Of a stretch of 64,000 nucleotides of DNA, positions 41,913-54,200 are shown piece after piece (positions within the stretch are counted from its first letter, which is position 1; each line of letters starts with the position of its first letter). The position numbers and the translations under genes are program-made. This stretch comes from Drechmeria coniospora (lineage: Eukaryota; Ascomycota; Sordariomycetes; Hypocreales; Ophiocordycipitaceae), in assembly GCF_001625195.1 (NCBI RefSeq), contig NC_054390.1:3062027-3126026 (forward strand), written 5' to 3'. Below the pieces are notes generated by a model. That model searched no databases, had not been told where the DNA came from, and saw nothing but the letters and a program-made list of their open reading frames with translations.

Positions 41913-43416
41913 TTGCTACCGACGTGGGAGCTACTAGGTAGAAGTAATAATAATTTGCCTAGGCCCGTTTTATTTGTTTTCCTATGGAGGTGCTGCGCTT
42001 TGCTTTGGTCCGTACTGTGTCAGTTCTGTAACAAACGTAAACAACGTAGCACTTGTCACGGTCCGAGTTGTTATACTCGTACGTGAGTAGTACGCTCAGC
42101 GGTGGGAAGGGAGAAGCAGGGAGAAGCAGCGAAGAATACTGGTGGATGCACATACTTACTTTAGTAAAGTACTTGCTGTATTACCTGAGTGGGACAACAG
42201 GATGTACTGTACGGAGTACTCCGTAATACTCCGTACTTACAATAAGTATTAAGTACTGTAAGTTAGTACAGTAAGTACAAGTACTGTACAAGTAAAGTAA
42301 GTACGGCGTCATGTGACGAGTCGTTGAGAATGGAGCCAAAATCGAGAAGAAAAAAATGGAGCTTTGACGCCTGAGTAAGTAATAAAATGCATGGGAGAAA
42401 ATAAATGGATCAAGGACGACCAATAAACGGCAGTATGGATTCCTGTTCTGCTCAATGACATTTATCAATACTGCCAAACCACCAGCATTGGTATTTTTTG
42501 CCTTGGTGCCCCTAGGCTTCTCTACCGAGTGGTTACGCGACAGAATCTGAACAAGAGCACGGCCAACGCAACGTGTGACTGAGCGACAGAGCGAGCCTTG
42601 AGGTTGATGATCTTGGTAGTCGAGGATTGAGTCTCTCCACCAACCTCAGCATAAGTACTTTTATAGTGCCAGTTCATTGAGCAGCGAGACGCGGGACAGC
42701 GTCAAACAGCAGACCGGACATCTGGTTCATGCATATAGGTGCGCCGTTGTCAAGAGTTTTGGCGGGCTCGATCGCCGTTGCCAGGATTGACAGCAACTGA
42801 TGCCCAGCGAAGGCAATATCCTGAGCGTAGACGTCGTCGGCCTACCGAAGGGAAGCGGCAGGCAATCGTCTCGGGAAGCAGCAGGAAAGAGGCAAGGACC
42901 TGGCGGGCAGAGGATCCGGCTGAGCCTGTGGTTGTCGTCGTAGGAGGCGGGAACAGGCTCGAAGGCAAAGGCAAAGCGGCCGCCGAAGAGCAGAAAGAGC
43001 AAGTCGATATTTGACAGTCAATCAATCGGATTGAATTCGCCCAGCCGCTGGTGGAAACTGCACAGTCGGGAAGCAGAAAGGCACCCCGGGCGTCCAGGTG
43101 GAGGTTGCGGCGGCCGTTGCAGCGAAGCGAGAGAATAAGCCTGCAGAAGAGGAGGAAGCAAGCAGAACGGGTTGCCATGGCGCCCTTCCACCACCAACTG
43201 TCGGCTGCCCTTTGCCACCTATTTTGTTCCTCGACTGCCGACGAGGGGAGAAATGGGCGAGGACGAGGCGAGAAGCAGATTGAGCAGCAGATTGAGCAGC
43301 AGACAGAGCAGCAGACAGAGCAGCAGAAGGAGCAGCCGACTCTCGGCGGGAGCCATTCACAAACGACTCCCCGCCGAAGCGGCTGGAAACGATTCCTCTT
43401 CACACAAACCCGGACC
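41913..43416. repeat. Intergenic region with GTAC island and GAGCAGCAG repeat
   Basis: GTAC words at about 42150-42310. At about 43270-43335 an imperfect GAGCAGCAGA repeat lies in the 5' leader of TAD2. It is open in the TAD2 frame, so an N-terminal extension is possible but not supported by protein character. Confidence 0.55.
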
Positions 43417-44785
43417 ATGGAGCCCAAGGCCGACGGCGACAAGATGAATGTGTCTCCCGACTCGACGCATCTTGCAACGACATTTGGCGGCCTCGATCTA
43501 GCCGGTCCTGATGATGGGACCCTGTCGTCCAAGCCCAAGCAGGACGCTCCCGATGATGACCCCGAGGCCATCCGCGTGCGTGAGCAGAACCAGTTCTTCA
43601 TCACCGAGGCCATTGCCATGGTATGTGCACCCGCTCCCCGCCGCTCCAACTCCGGCGTGGTGGAAAAGCTGACGCCGTCTCGCTGGCTGCCACCAGGCTC
43701 GGCTTGCTCTGCGTACCAACGAGACGCCCGTCGGCTGCGTCCTCGTCCACGACGGCAGAATCATTGCCAAGGGAATGAATGCCACCAACGTCACCCGCAA
43801 CGGCACCCGCCACGCCGAGCTCATGGCCATCTCCGCTCTGCTGTCGGTGGCGGCCAAGAGCGGCCCCAAGACGACGGCTCTCAAGCCCAAGCCGGCTGCC
43901 GAGGAGGCGACGGCCAGCAACCGCCCCAGCACCGCCGAGGGGACCCCTCCGGCCACGTCGTCGAGCGCGGCGTCCGGGACGACGGGAGAGAACGGGTCGG
44001 TTGCCTCGGTCGACCTGGCGCCCCTCGACGACGGCAACGACGACGGCAGCAAGGGCCACCTCTACCCGTACGGCCAGAGATTCTATCCCGCCGAACGCGT
44101 CGACCCCGCCATCCTCAAGGAGTGCATCCTCTACGTGACGGTCGAGCCGTGCGTCATGTGCGCCTCCCTCCTGCGCCAGTTTGGCATCAAAAAGGTCTAC
44201 TTTGGCGCCGTCAACGACAAGTTTGGCGGCACCGGCGGCGTCTTCAGCATCCACGCCAACTCGCTTCCCGTCAGTCCCGACGGCCAGACGGCGGCCGCTC
44301 ATCCGATTCCGCGCCAGCCGCAGGCTCAGCTTCCCGACGGCACCGTCGTCTTGGGGACGTCGTATCCGCCCGACGGCGGCGACGGCGGCAATGTCGAGCC
44401 GGGCTTCGAGATCGAGGGCGGCTGGGGACGCGACGAAGCCGTCGGCCTGCTGCGGCGATTTTACGTGCAGGAGAACGGACGAGGTAATGCCTCGCCACCG
44501 CCCGCCGCTGCTTTGCCATGCTAACCTGTCGCAGCGCCCGTGCCGCGCAAGAAGGAGGGCCGCGCCGCTCGTCTTGCCGCGCTGATGGAAAAGGACGGCA
44601 ACGGGTCGACGACGACGCCGGGGGCTGATGCGGCCGGCGACGAAGACCTCGCCGATGACGCGGATGCTGCACCGGGAGAGGAGGCGAATTCGAAAGAGCA
44701 TGCCGGCCTGCTGGACGGCAACGATGACTTTGCCGACGACGACAACTACCTAGATCTGATTGGGGGCCGAGATCCACCGCGGTAG
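43417..44785 (+). CDS. TAD2: tRNA-specific adenosine-34 deaminase catalytic subunit
   Basis: With Tad3 it converts adenosine 34 of tRNAs to inosine. Exons 43417-43620, 43697-44483 and 44535-44785 give 413 residues. Introns are 76 nt (GTATGT to CACCAG) and 51 nt (GTAATG, branch GCTAAC, CGCAG). The start has a good ACCATGG context. The deaminase motifs are HAE in GTRHAELMA and PCxxC in TVEPCVMCASLL, with ETPVGCVLVHDGRIIAKGMN before them. Between HAE and PCVMC lies an insertion that puts about 110 residues between the motifs, against some 30 in yeast Tad2. It is Ala/Ser/Asp-rich low complexity. After the domain, GGVFSIHAN and an acidic C-terminal tail follow. Fungal Tad2 proteins do vary here, but this spacing is unusual. 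Confidence 0.92.
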
Positions 44786-45413
44786 CCCGACTACTGCCTT
44801 GACATCGTTGCCGGCCTTGGGCACCCTATCCACGGAGCGGGAGGGCAGGTTCGGTCATCTGATGGCTTGCCCGCTGAGGTACACTTGGTGTTGATTTTGC
44901 ACCCTCCATCCTAAAAGGCCGGCGTTTGACTTGGCCAATATGACAATGGCAATGCAGCTGCTACGAGGCATGAGCGAGTGAACGGGCAACGGCTGATTCA
45001 TTTTGTCCCTTTGGTGTTGACTGAACGGATAGAGTTCAAGCGGAGCAAAATTAGACAGGAGAACAAGCAGAACAGGGCATGATGGTAAACTGCAGTCTAC
45101 TTTATGTTCCAACAGTAGAAGGGCTACAATGCCACGTCACGAGAACTAGCGTCAACATGAGATCGACGCACTCGTTGAAGTCGGGAGAAATGTGTAGTAG
45201 GATGTTGACCCAATGTCTTTTCGATGGTTTCCATCACATATTGTGTTCGTTCCTTCTGCTAGGCCCTCATCAGCGCTTCGTGGTACACTTTCAGCGACGC
45301 AAACTCCGCAGCAGAGCGCCGAGTCGGGGGCGCATCTCCAACAGTTGTCAAGCGAGGAGGTTATGTGAAACTGGAGGTTTCCCCAGCTGCGCATGCCGCA
45401 TCCAGAGACCACG
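44786..45413. other. Convergent intergenic spacer
   Basis: Shared 3' flank of TAD2 (+) and the DUF2439 gene (-). No gene seen. Confidence 0.6.
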
Positions 45414-47978
45414 TCATGAATCTAGCCCTCGGGGAGGCGTTGGCGAACAGCGGCGACGAGGGTGGGAGGCGGGCCTCGCAATTCCAAGCAAATCTCTCGC
45501 ATGCCGACTCCACGCTCCTCCGTTTGCCGAGCTGAACCCAGGCATGGCATCACGGGGAGTCCTCGGCACTGCTTTTGCGCTTGCACTCGCTGCTGCAACT
45601 GCTGGACGCACAGCCGAGACCGGTTCCAGGGGCACTAGGCTCTGCGGTGCCGAACCAGCAGCATCCTCTTTTCGTGCCGCCTTTTTGCCTCGTGTGGCTG
45701 GGTTGTTAATCCGCCGCATCGGGGCCGCGCCCTCGCTTTGATCCGATCCTGCGCTCTGTTGACGATGGAGATTGGGGCGGTTCCGTGTCGTATTTGTCGA
45801 CTCTTTTCTTGCAAACGAAGTAGCCCGTAGTGACGCGCTCTTTGGATTATCCTCCGCATCATCCGCTGTCTTTCCATCCGGTGGGGAACTGCTCCTTCTC
45901 GGGGGAATATGTGCGCTCGCCCGCCCTTTGCCAGCAGCCTTTGTGCCATTCGACACAACACCAATCTCCGTCGTACCGATGTCGGGCTCATCTACCGTCC
46001 TATCTGTTGATGGGCTTTCCCGTTCTCGAGAATTCGTTTCCGCAGCATGCTCTCTGAGCGAGCTAATGGCCTGCGGCCGAACGGGGTCACCATGCTGCGG
46101 AGTTGCATGGACGCCGAGCGTTGCCGTGGATCCAACCCTGCTCGTCGCCGGCGCCAGCAAAAGGCCATCTGTTGCCGGCGACGGTGCATACCCAATAATT
46201 TCCATGCTTTTGACGCTCTTTCTCGCCATTTTTGTGATTCGCAGTCCTGCTTTGCCATCTCCAGTTCCTGTGCCTGCATCGGATCTCTGGTGACGGGAAT
46301 CTCTCCTCCTCGGCGGCGGCGACGGCAGCTCGCATTCGACTTCATTCGTCTCGCTCGTGGAGCGCGTATCGGGATCGAGAGCGCGGGCTGATGAGACCTT
46401 GGGCAATCTTTCTCTCTGCCGTTTGTGTCTCCCTTGTGCAGTCTCATTCTCGCCATCTGACTGCGACACCGCCGTCTCAATGGCAGGTTCTCGCCTTCGC
46501 CGCGAACTCTGTCCATCGTGTCGAACAGCAGAGGCCGTTGCCGACGCTTCGGACTGAAGTCGTACGCTTGAGATGGGTGCCTGCTTTTTCTGACGATGGA
46601 CTGCACTTGAATCGGGCGTCTCGGAGCTGCCGGCCAAGGCCACTTGACGCGTTTGCTTCTCAGACACCATGAGCAGCCCCCTTCTTTGTCTTGCCCTGAT
46701 CCTTAGCTCCGTCCGTGGCTCGGAGCTTTTGGGTGACGCAGGGCGGCCGGAAACTTCCTGCAGATGAGCGGATGCTGTCGGCTCTCCTTGCAACGTCGGC
46801 CGCCTCTCGGGCATCGACTGCGTGACAGGCCTTGTCTCGCAGACTGGACCTCTCCTTCCCTCGAATGCCTCATTCTCGTCTTCGGTCCTCGAGAATGCCG
46901 ACAAAGCGGGCTCTTTGTGATCCGTTTGGGGTGTTGCCGTTGCGACTCCCTTGACTAGAGTCGCCCGTCGTCGTGTCGGATGCCCATCGTTTGCTCCTGG
47001 TGAATCCTGTTCGGTTCGAGATTGGATCTTGCATGTTCCAGCGGCGCCTCCTGCCACTCCCTTTGTCGTAATCTCCATTTGCTGCAGCCCCGGGTCACCA
47101 GCACGTTCCGTCTTGTCTACAAATGTCGCATCCCGTTTCGACCGTGATCTACTGCGTATCATTACCAAATCGTCATTATCGTCGTCTTCGTCATTCTCTT
47201 TCGCCACAATTCGTCCAGCATCCCTCGGCGGCACCCACAGCTGCTCCCTCGGTGGTCTCGGTCTCGTCTTCGTTGCCGTCGATCGCCCGCCAAGCGGCAC
47301 CGGGCAGGATGACAATGTCAACTGGGTCCCGAACAGGTTCTGGGCGTATCCTGCTTTGCTGGGCGGCGAGACGCCGAGCCGCCTGCGCTTCGGGTTACCG
47401 TCGGGATCGTCCGTCGCTGCGGCGAGACGAACTTCGTACGGTGAGCGATCCGATACGGCTGCTCGACCGAGTGGTCCGGGGCTCGCAGCAATCGAGGTCA
47501 AGGGCCGCTGGTGGTGGAGATGCGGCTGTCCCGTCCCCTCCTGTCTCCGGGTGGCGACCCTCGCAGCCGGCGTCTTGGCCGCCGCTTCCGCCCTTCTCTT
47601 CTCCACCTCCCTCACCCGTCTGTCGAGGACCTCGCTCAGGTCCTGCTCTCGCTCGCCCACGCACTCGGCCACCTGGACAATGGCCGAACCTCTGTCCAGC
47701 GCCAACTCCTCCCCTTCCTCGACGACGGGGCAGGCTCCCTGCCAGTGAGCATCACCGATGAAATTACCTCGCTCATCGTACACCATGACGCGCTTGTTGA
47801 AGGTGTGGTACTTGAGCCGGCCATCTTGCCACCTTTTCTGCTTCCGACGCAGGTCGTGGGTGAAGAGGCAATTGAAGTCGAGGACGGTCGCTTTCGTTGA
47901 GGAGATGCCGCTCGCACCGGAGGACGAGCTGGGTCCAGCTGCAAGTTTCTCAACGGCATAGGACATGGCTACATGCAC
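45414..47978 (-). CDS. DUF2439-domain protein (Mte1/Dbl2/ZGRF1 N-terminal type)
   Basis: Likely DNA-repair factor. Residues about 32-110 form the DUF2439 domain: VLDFNCLFTHDLRRKQKRWQ, DGRLKYHTFNKRVMVYDERG, NFIGDAHWQG and GSAIVQVAECVG. This domain defines yeast Mte1, fission yeast Dbl2 and the start of human ZGRF1, proteins that act with DNA helicases at recombination sites. The rest, some 740 residues, is low-complexity and basic, with many RR, SP and Gln/Thr segments and an acidic NDEDDDNDDL. No helicase domain is present, as in the two yeasts. A single open frame of 854 residues is used. The start could be Met1 (47978) or Met5 (47966). A small intron near the C-terminus cannot be excluded. 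Confidence 0.82.
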   Translation of the reverse strand: MHVAMSYAVEKLAAGPSSSSGASGISSTKATVLDFNCLFTHDLRRKQKRWQDGRLKYHTFNKRVMVYDERGNFIGDAHWQGACPVVEEGEELALDRGSAIVQVAECVGEREQDLSEVLDRRVREVEKRRAEAAAKTPAARVATRRQEGTGQPHLHHQRPLTSIAASPGPLGRAAVSDRSPYEVRLAAATDDPDGNPKRRRLGVSPPSKAGYAQNLFGTQLTLSSCPVPLGGRSTATKTRPRPPREQLWVPPRDAGRIVAKENDEDDDNDDLVMIRSRSRSKRDATFVDKTERAGDPGLQQMEITTKGVAGGAAGTCKIQSRTEQDSPGANDGHPTRRRATLVKGVATATPQTDHKEPALSAFSRTEDENEAFEGRRGPVCETRPVTQSMPERRPTLQGEPTASAHLQEVSGRPASPKSSEPRTELRIRARQRRGLLMVSEKQTRQVALAGSSETPDSSAVHRQKKQAPISSVRLQSEASATASAVRHDGQSSRRRREPAIETAVSQSDGENETAQGRHKRQRERLPKVSSARALDPDTRSTSETNEVECELPSPPPRRRDSRHQRSDAGTGTGDGKAGLRITKMARKSVKSMEIIGYAPSPATDGLLLAPATSRVGSTATLGVHATPQHGDPVRPQAISSLREHAAETNSRERESPSTDRTVDEPDIGTTEIGVVSNGTKAAGKGRASAHIPPRRSSSPPDGKTADDAEDNPKSASLRATSFARKESTNTTRNRPNLHRQQSAGSDQSEGAAPMRRINNPATRGKKAARKEDAAGSAPQSLVPLEPVSAVRPAVAAASASAKAVPRTPRDAMPGFSSANGGAWSRHARDLLGIARPASHPRRRCSPTPPRGLDS

Positions 47979-49471
47979 CCGCGTCGCATGATTCTTGATT
48001 GATGAAACAAAATCACGAGTCGTCGGCGGCAGAAAACCTTGGGAGGTTCGTGGCGACGGCCCCGCGCCGCGTTTTCGATGACGCCAACTGACGCCAACTC
48101 ACGTGCTTCGGCAACGTTTGCTGCACAAGTAAAGTAAGCACTTAGTTAAGTAAGTATTACTGTCAATCGCTACCTACTCAGTACAGTATTAATACTTGCA
48201 GTATTATTACTGTGCTCCGCGCGTTAGTACTCTGCAGTATTACATGTACTTGCACTTAGTACTCTGTTCACTTCAACCTTCTGTAATTACTTTACTTACT
48301 CGCGTACTTGTAACCTCCGTACTCTTGTGCCGTGTACCGTGCACATCAGATAAAGACGTACTGTACAAAGTGAGCCGGAACTCGCAGAGCGCATCGCGTT
48401 TTTTGCATTTGCCAAATCTTCATTTCGTTTGCGTTGCCAAATTGCCACCGCTCGTTACCAATAGCAGAGCACAGTCCGACGGGCACGCGGCGAGCAGGGC
48501 CGGCGCAGTGTTATCGGTCTCGCAACGACATGGCCGTGCAATGGTGCCCACAGATACATGAGCTTGCATGCGATACTATCCTAGCTTGAACAACTCACAC
48601 ACGCCCATGGTTAATGCGGGCAGTTCCAGAGCTACTGAATTGACGGCGCATCGGGCAAAGACAGTATTGGTTTTGCTTTGAGCCCAAGTCTCTATGGCAA
48701 AAGAACGAAAACTTAAAGACACTCGTGGCACCTTGTGCAGACACAGGCAACCTCCAGTCCAGTTCAAAACGATACAACATGTGGCCGCTTTGCCGTTGGC
48801 GTCGCACCACCCTTCCTCGCCGACGCCGAAACCGCATTGTGTAATGTGTAGACTTGGGGCTCCTATGCGGAGTACTTGGGACTCAAACACATGTTGGTGG
48901 CAAAGGACGACGCTGCAAGTACAGGACAGTAGTACACCTGGACCGCAATACATGGAGATGGTTGCACGTGCAAACGAGTGCGGATACACCTCGTCCCTGT
49001 CGAAATGTGGCTGCCTATGGGACCTGGTTTTTCTGTTCCATCGCATCGCCTTGTAGCCATCGTCGGATGGCTTCCTTTTGCTTCCACCCACTAGTAGTGG
49101 GGTTTCCCCCTCAGTGCACCGTCGAGTGGCGGTATGAGGTGTCGAATACACCCGTGACAAGATAGTTGTTCGTGCTGCAAATGCATAATTGACCGTCGCG
49201 GCGGTTCTCCAGGGCGAAAGGGCCCAACGCACATACGCGACCAACTATGCAAGGCTGTGCCCAATCTTGAGCGCAACCGAAGAGGCCGGCCTCGTCGGCG
49301 CTGGAGTGGTGGCCTCAACGAATGGCGGCCCCTTTACTGTTTCGAATCGACTTTATGATAAATAGCAAACGCCGTAGAATGCATGGACTCGGCAAGCGGT
49401 GATGGCAAGCAAGCAACAAAAAGAAAGCCGAGATGAAAAGTGTCGCCCTGGGCTCGTTTGGCCGGCGCAGA
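47979..49471. repeat. Intergenic region with a GTAC island
   Basis: GTAC-type and AGTAATACT words at about 48125-48370. A 222-codon frame at 48576-49244 (-) is Cys/Arg-rich without domain character, and I do not accept it. No gene seen. Confidence 0.55.
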
Positions 49472-51282
49472 TCAGGTAGGGCGGGCCGCGTAGCCGGCAG
49501 TACGAGGGACCGACGTGCCCGCCATCAGCCGGCCATCACCCTTGTCGAGGTACCCGGCGCGGCCGGCGTCGAGATCCATCGGCGTCACGGGGCCGGGGCT
49601 CCCCAGCGGGTTCAGCCGGGGGGAGGCGGGATCGTGCGACGCCACGGCGGCCAGGGAGTCCCTGAGAGGCAGGCCGTTGAGCGAAATGGTGGTGCCCGTC
49701 TTGGAGAGGGTCTGGGAGGAATCGCCGAGGGCAAGGGCAGCCTGGGCAATCATGTCGCGTTGATACTGCTGCATCTTGCGGCGCGCCTCAGCCTGCGTCG
49801 CCTCTCGACCGCTCGCGGGGACGGGCGCGTCGGACGTCGTTTGCGACGACGGCGAGTCATCCGGTCGGGCGCGTTGCCGGCTCTGCGCGGCGTGAAGGCG
49901 CTCGTAGTTGGACGGGTAGTACTTGCCGACGGGCAGCGGGTTGTCGTGGAATCCCGGCGCCAGATACGAGGCGACGGGCACGATGGGTGGCGCCATGGCC
50001 GTCGTCGACGGGTTCCTCGCGGGGAAGGATTTGGGCACGACGCGGGCGTCGGTCGCGTGCGCGGCCGAGTCCGAGGTCAGCAAGTGGTGGCGAGCAAAGG
50101 CGGTGTCGCTGTGGAAGGGGTGGGGGCGATGGACTCGGTTCGTAGGATCTTCGTGCATGGGAAAATATCCTCTGCCATGACGACATGGTCAACTTGGCAT
50201 TCGTCGACGATCGACGGTGGGTGGGGATAGCATGCTGCCATGGATCGGGCACACTCGCACCGACACGCGCAATACGTACCCTGGGAGGTCGCCTCGCGCC
50301 GAGAGTGGTTCCAGAGGCGTCGAGACGGTCGAGGAGTTGTGCCTTTGGACGTGTTTGGGAAGTTCGATGGTGATGGGGTGGCTCGTGCTGGCACAGGAGC
50401 GGAAGGGGATGCCGCCAGGGCTATCTGCGAGAGGAGTTAGCCATGTATTTATATGCATGCATTGTCTACATGCATGCATATGTATAGGCATGTAAATCGA
50501 CACAGCGCAGTTAATCGACACGGCACATGTGCAGCAAACAGGCCTGTCGGTTCGCGAGCGGCAGCCATGGGCGACACTTGTGCGTCCATGGCATGGACCG
50601 ACGGTTTGATGCTTCGCCAGGATCCGGTTGACATTTGCCACGGGTGCTGCTGCGTTGGACAATGACGCAATGGGCGCGTCGAGGCCAATCAGCGGCAACG
50701 CCAACCCTCCCAGGCCGATCCAACGTCGCCCCACAAACGAGGGTGCGCGGATGGTGGAGTGGATGGATGGTGGGCATGCCGGCCTCGAAGCTTTCAACGC
50801 CATCCGAGGGGCACCAGGACCAAGCTGGCGAGGGGACGGGGGCGCGATTCGATGCCTCTCCTTCCCCTGCCACCGCGTCGATGCTTGATCAGAAGAGGCG
50901 GGCGGGAGCCACGGTTCGTCGGTTCGTGCGGGCCGAGACAAAGGAAAGGGACGAGGAGGCAGGGGCGAAACGAATGCGTGTGCGGTGTGCGGAGATGCTG
51001 GGGCAAGCTGGGCAAAGTAAACCGGAGCAGACGGGCTCGTCACTTACTTGGAGGCTTGGCTGACGCCCGCCGCTCCGCATCAGCAGCAGGAAAAGCGGGC
51101 GTCCCCGGTGCCGAGACGACGGCTTCGTCAGCCGAAGCAGCATCGTCGCCGGGCGGCCCGCTCGTCGTCGAGGTCAAGGACAGCTCGGACGAGCTGGACA
51201 GGGTACGGCCAGGGATCCCGGGGCGTCGGACGGGCGAGAGGTACGCCGCCGAGGACTTGAAGGAGCGTGCGAGGCTGGTCAT
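49472..51282 (-). CDS. Hypothetical protein, two exons across a long intron
   Basis: Unrecognised. Exon 1 (51282-51048) codes MTSLARSFKSSAAYLSPVRR onward, Ser/Pro/Ala-rich, and ends in a perfect GTAAGT. Exon 2 (50169-49472) starts with YFPMHEDPTNRVHRPHPFHS. It contains the natural-looking block VPVASYLAPGFHDNPLPVGK, then YYPSNYERLHAAQSRQRARP and a helical QAEARRKMQQYQRDMIAQAA. Joined at CAGAG they give 310 residues. The intron would be 877 nt, exceptional here, so the pairing is a hypothesis. Exon 2 alone is the more certain part. The N-terminus could contain a mitochondrial or plasma-membrane signal, but nothing decisive is visible. Confidence 0.55.
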
Positions 51283-54200
51283 GATGTCGGGTCGTCGAGG
51301 TGCGGCGACGAAGATGCGTCAATGCTGGAACAGACGAGGGGATTTGCACGCAGTATCTTGATTGAATTGACAGCTTCGCGGGCGAGTTGTACCGGGCTGC
51401 CGTCGTTGCGTGTGCTCGTAGTCGCCGGACTCGCTGCCTTGTCCAAAGGGCTCTCTTGGTGCTCGCTCAGGGTAGCGATTTGGGCAGACGTCGGTGGGCA
51501 GAGAGGTGAGACATGGGGGGGTTGATATGTGTCTTGGAATCCAATGACGTTCTTGTCGTCGTCGGCTGGCGAGGCTGCGGCGGTGTGGGAGGCAAAAAAT
51601 GGTCCTTGGACATCGGCCAGCCGATGCAGCGCAGGATGACGCCCAGGATGACGTGCGAGGTGGAGCGCGGGATGAGATGCAACGCTCGGCGCTCTCCTGA
51701 CCGATTGGGGAGGGAAGCGGACGAAGAGTTGATGGAGATGCCAAGGCGAAGCGTGGAATGGCGAGGACGGGAGGGGAAGGGAAGTCGGGGGGGGGAGGGG
51801 AAGAAGGACGGAGCACGGTAGAATCCTTATATATGGATGGACGCAGTTTGCCAACAGGCGGTCGAGCATGAGGGAGCAGCTGCTGCTTGGCGACAGGCAG
51901 TCGGTGCACTGGTGAGACCAAACCGTCCTCGGGTGGGCCTGCCAGCGCCTTCGCCGTGCTGCCAGGCGGCCGTCGCACATGGACTGAATGGCCAGTGCAT
52001 GTTGCGCATGAAATGTACGTACCAGTACCTGTAGCCGTACGGAGCATTGCCCTGCAACTGCTGTACTGTGCCGTACCTGCAGTACCTGATGGAGGTGTGA
52101 CCGTACGCAGCACGGGGTACCTGATTGCCTGTACTCTGTACACCCCCGGCAGATGCCGACTTGTACACCGACATGCGCGGTAGATGTGCAGGTGCAGTAT
52201 GGAGTACTTGCGTCGTACTGGCATGGTGCAGGTACTTGCGGGTAGGTGTGCTTGAACTCGACTTGCTTGTACAGCTTGCTACGGAGTGCCGAGTACTTTT
52301 CCGTGCCTGTCAGTGTACTTGGGCACATGTACACGTACACGAAGGTGAATATAGTTGTACGTACAGTACTTGCTGCACTTGTAGCTGCACTTGTACAGTA
52401 CTGCACTTGCACAGTAAGTAAGTAAGTACATGTGAGTATGGAGTACCTAGTAAGTATTAATAATAAGTGAACAAGTTCAGAGTACGGAGTACGGAGTACT
52501 TTTACAGTATTAACACGCAGTATTATTACTCCGTACATGTACGGATACAGCGTCTCGAACTTAAACACAGCACCCACCCCACAGCGGGACCTGCGGATGA
52601 GAAATGACGCCCAAGCCATGCGCAAAGTGTTGTGTCAACATGTCTTGTTCCGTGCTGTACTTGCTGCCTGCAAACAGGTACAAGTAATCATGCTGTATGT
52701 ACTACCGGTACGGAGTGCTTGCCGTGCGGAGCACAGTGCTAGTGACGAGCGGAACCGCTGTTTTGCGCCCTGAACAGCCTGCAGCAGGGTGGGGTGGGGG
52801 CCTGACCTTGGGGGGGTTGGGAGGGTTCTGAAACCTGCGATGCTCAAAGGTAATGCACCATGATCATGGTGCGCTTGCTCGTCGCTCATGGATTTGGCTC
52901 TGCTTCCCTGCCACGCCAACGTCCATATGCTCCGAGATGCGATTGGCGTCATCAAGTCTGCACATGGCATCATGCGGCTTGAGGTTTGTCTTCCGACGGC
53001 GCCGATCACGCCAACGCTCATCACGTCCTCTCCCGAGCGTCGCCATGGCCGCTTGAAACACAACACGGCCGCAGGTGCGCCACTCCCAACCTACGGCGGC
53101 GCTGTTGCTGGATGCTGGCGCCTCCTTGCATGCAGAAAAATGGCCAGACGCATGTGGACAGAAGCATACAATGGCCAGAGGCACGCAGCTGTACTCTCTC
53201 GTCCCTTTTTCGCCATTTCTCGTAGTGTTCCGTTGCACCCTGCCTCTCTTGTTTGATTTGCCTGACCGCCGTTTGCCCGACGATGCCCAGACGAACCCAT
53301 GCAGTGCCGTGGCATGTCGTCGCAGAGTCATGCCGCTACAGGGTTCTGCTGGAAAAGCACGTACGAAAGAGTTTCGCTCCACCGTCGTGCGGTACGGATT
53401 CTGTGCTCCGTAGCGACGGATGCGTTTGGTGCACGATTCTGTTGCTGATGTTGTCGCGACATGCAATGACATCATCCGAGTGCACTCACCAGTTGTTTGC
53501 GACCACGATGCGTGGTACCTGGTATAAGGGGGTGACAAAAGTGTCGATTCACTTTGTGGCGGTAGCGCAACCAAGATTGCATCGTCACTTTTGTCTACTG
53601 TAGTGACTGTACCTGCTCATGTGTTGTGTTGCTGCTCCCGTGGGGATGGGGTCGTTGGCTCCCCTTTGCTGCTCATGTCAAGGGCGTGCGTCTCTGTTGG
53701 CCCCCCCCCCCCATCCGCATTCGCTTCCGCTTCCTGCGAAACCTTGTTGGCCGCATCTTGTCCCCCGAGCCCAGCTGCTCCTGCGCTACGGAAATCGAGT
53801 GCGCGACCTACCTGTGCATCCATTCAAAATCGTGGCCTACACGCACGGCCGACGTTGCCCTGCGAGCCGTTGCACGTCACTGCCGACGCCCGCATCTGCG
53901 TAGCCTATCGAGAACCCGCCCGGCAGGTGACTGACGGATCGGGCGACCAACAAAATCTCCCCGTCACGCGGCGTACGAACATGGACCGCGTCGGTGCATG
54001 AAGTGGTTGGTATTACTCTAGCTATTAAGGTTGAGATGGCATGGCGTCCACACTCGTCTCCAAAATTCAAATGACCATTATTACCCTCCTTTCCCTTTGC
54101 TCCTTCTGGCATCAGCAGCATGCGCATACGCTGATGTGGTATCTCGAGGCTGCATTGCGGTCTCATCATTATCTGTATCCGTGCCTGTCCGTGTATTTGT

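Noticed and set aside
43601..44701. 366-codon minus-strand frame opposite TAD2
   Set aside because: Antisense to the deaminase motifs HAE and PCVMC; no protein character.
48576..49244. 222-codon minus-strand frame as a gene
   Set aside because: Composition looks random, no domain or conserved block, and other frames are equally open.
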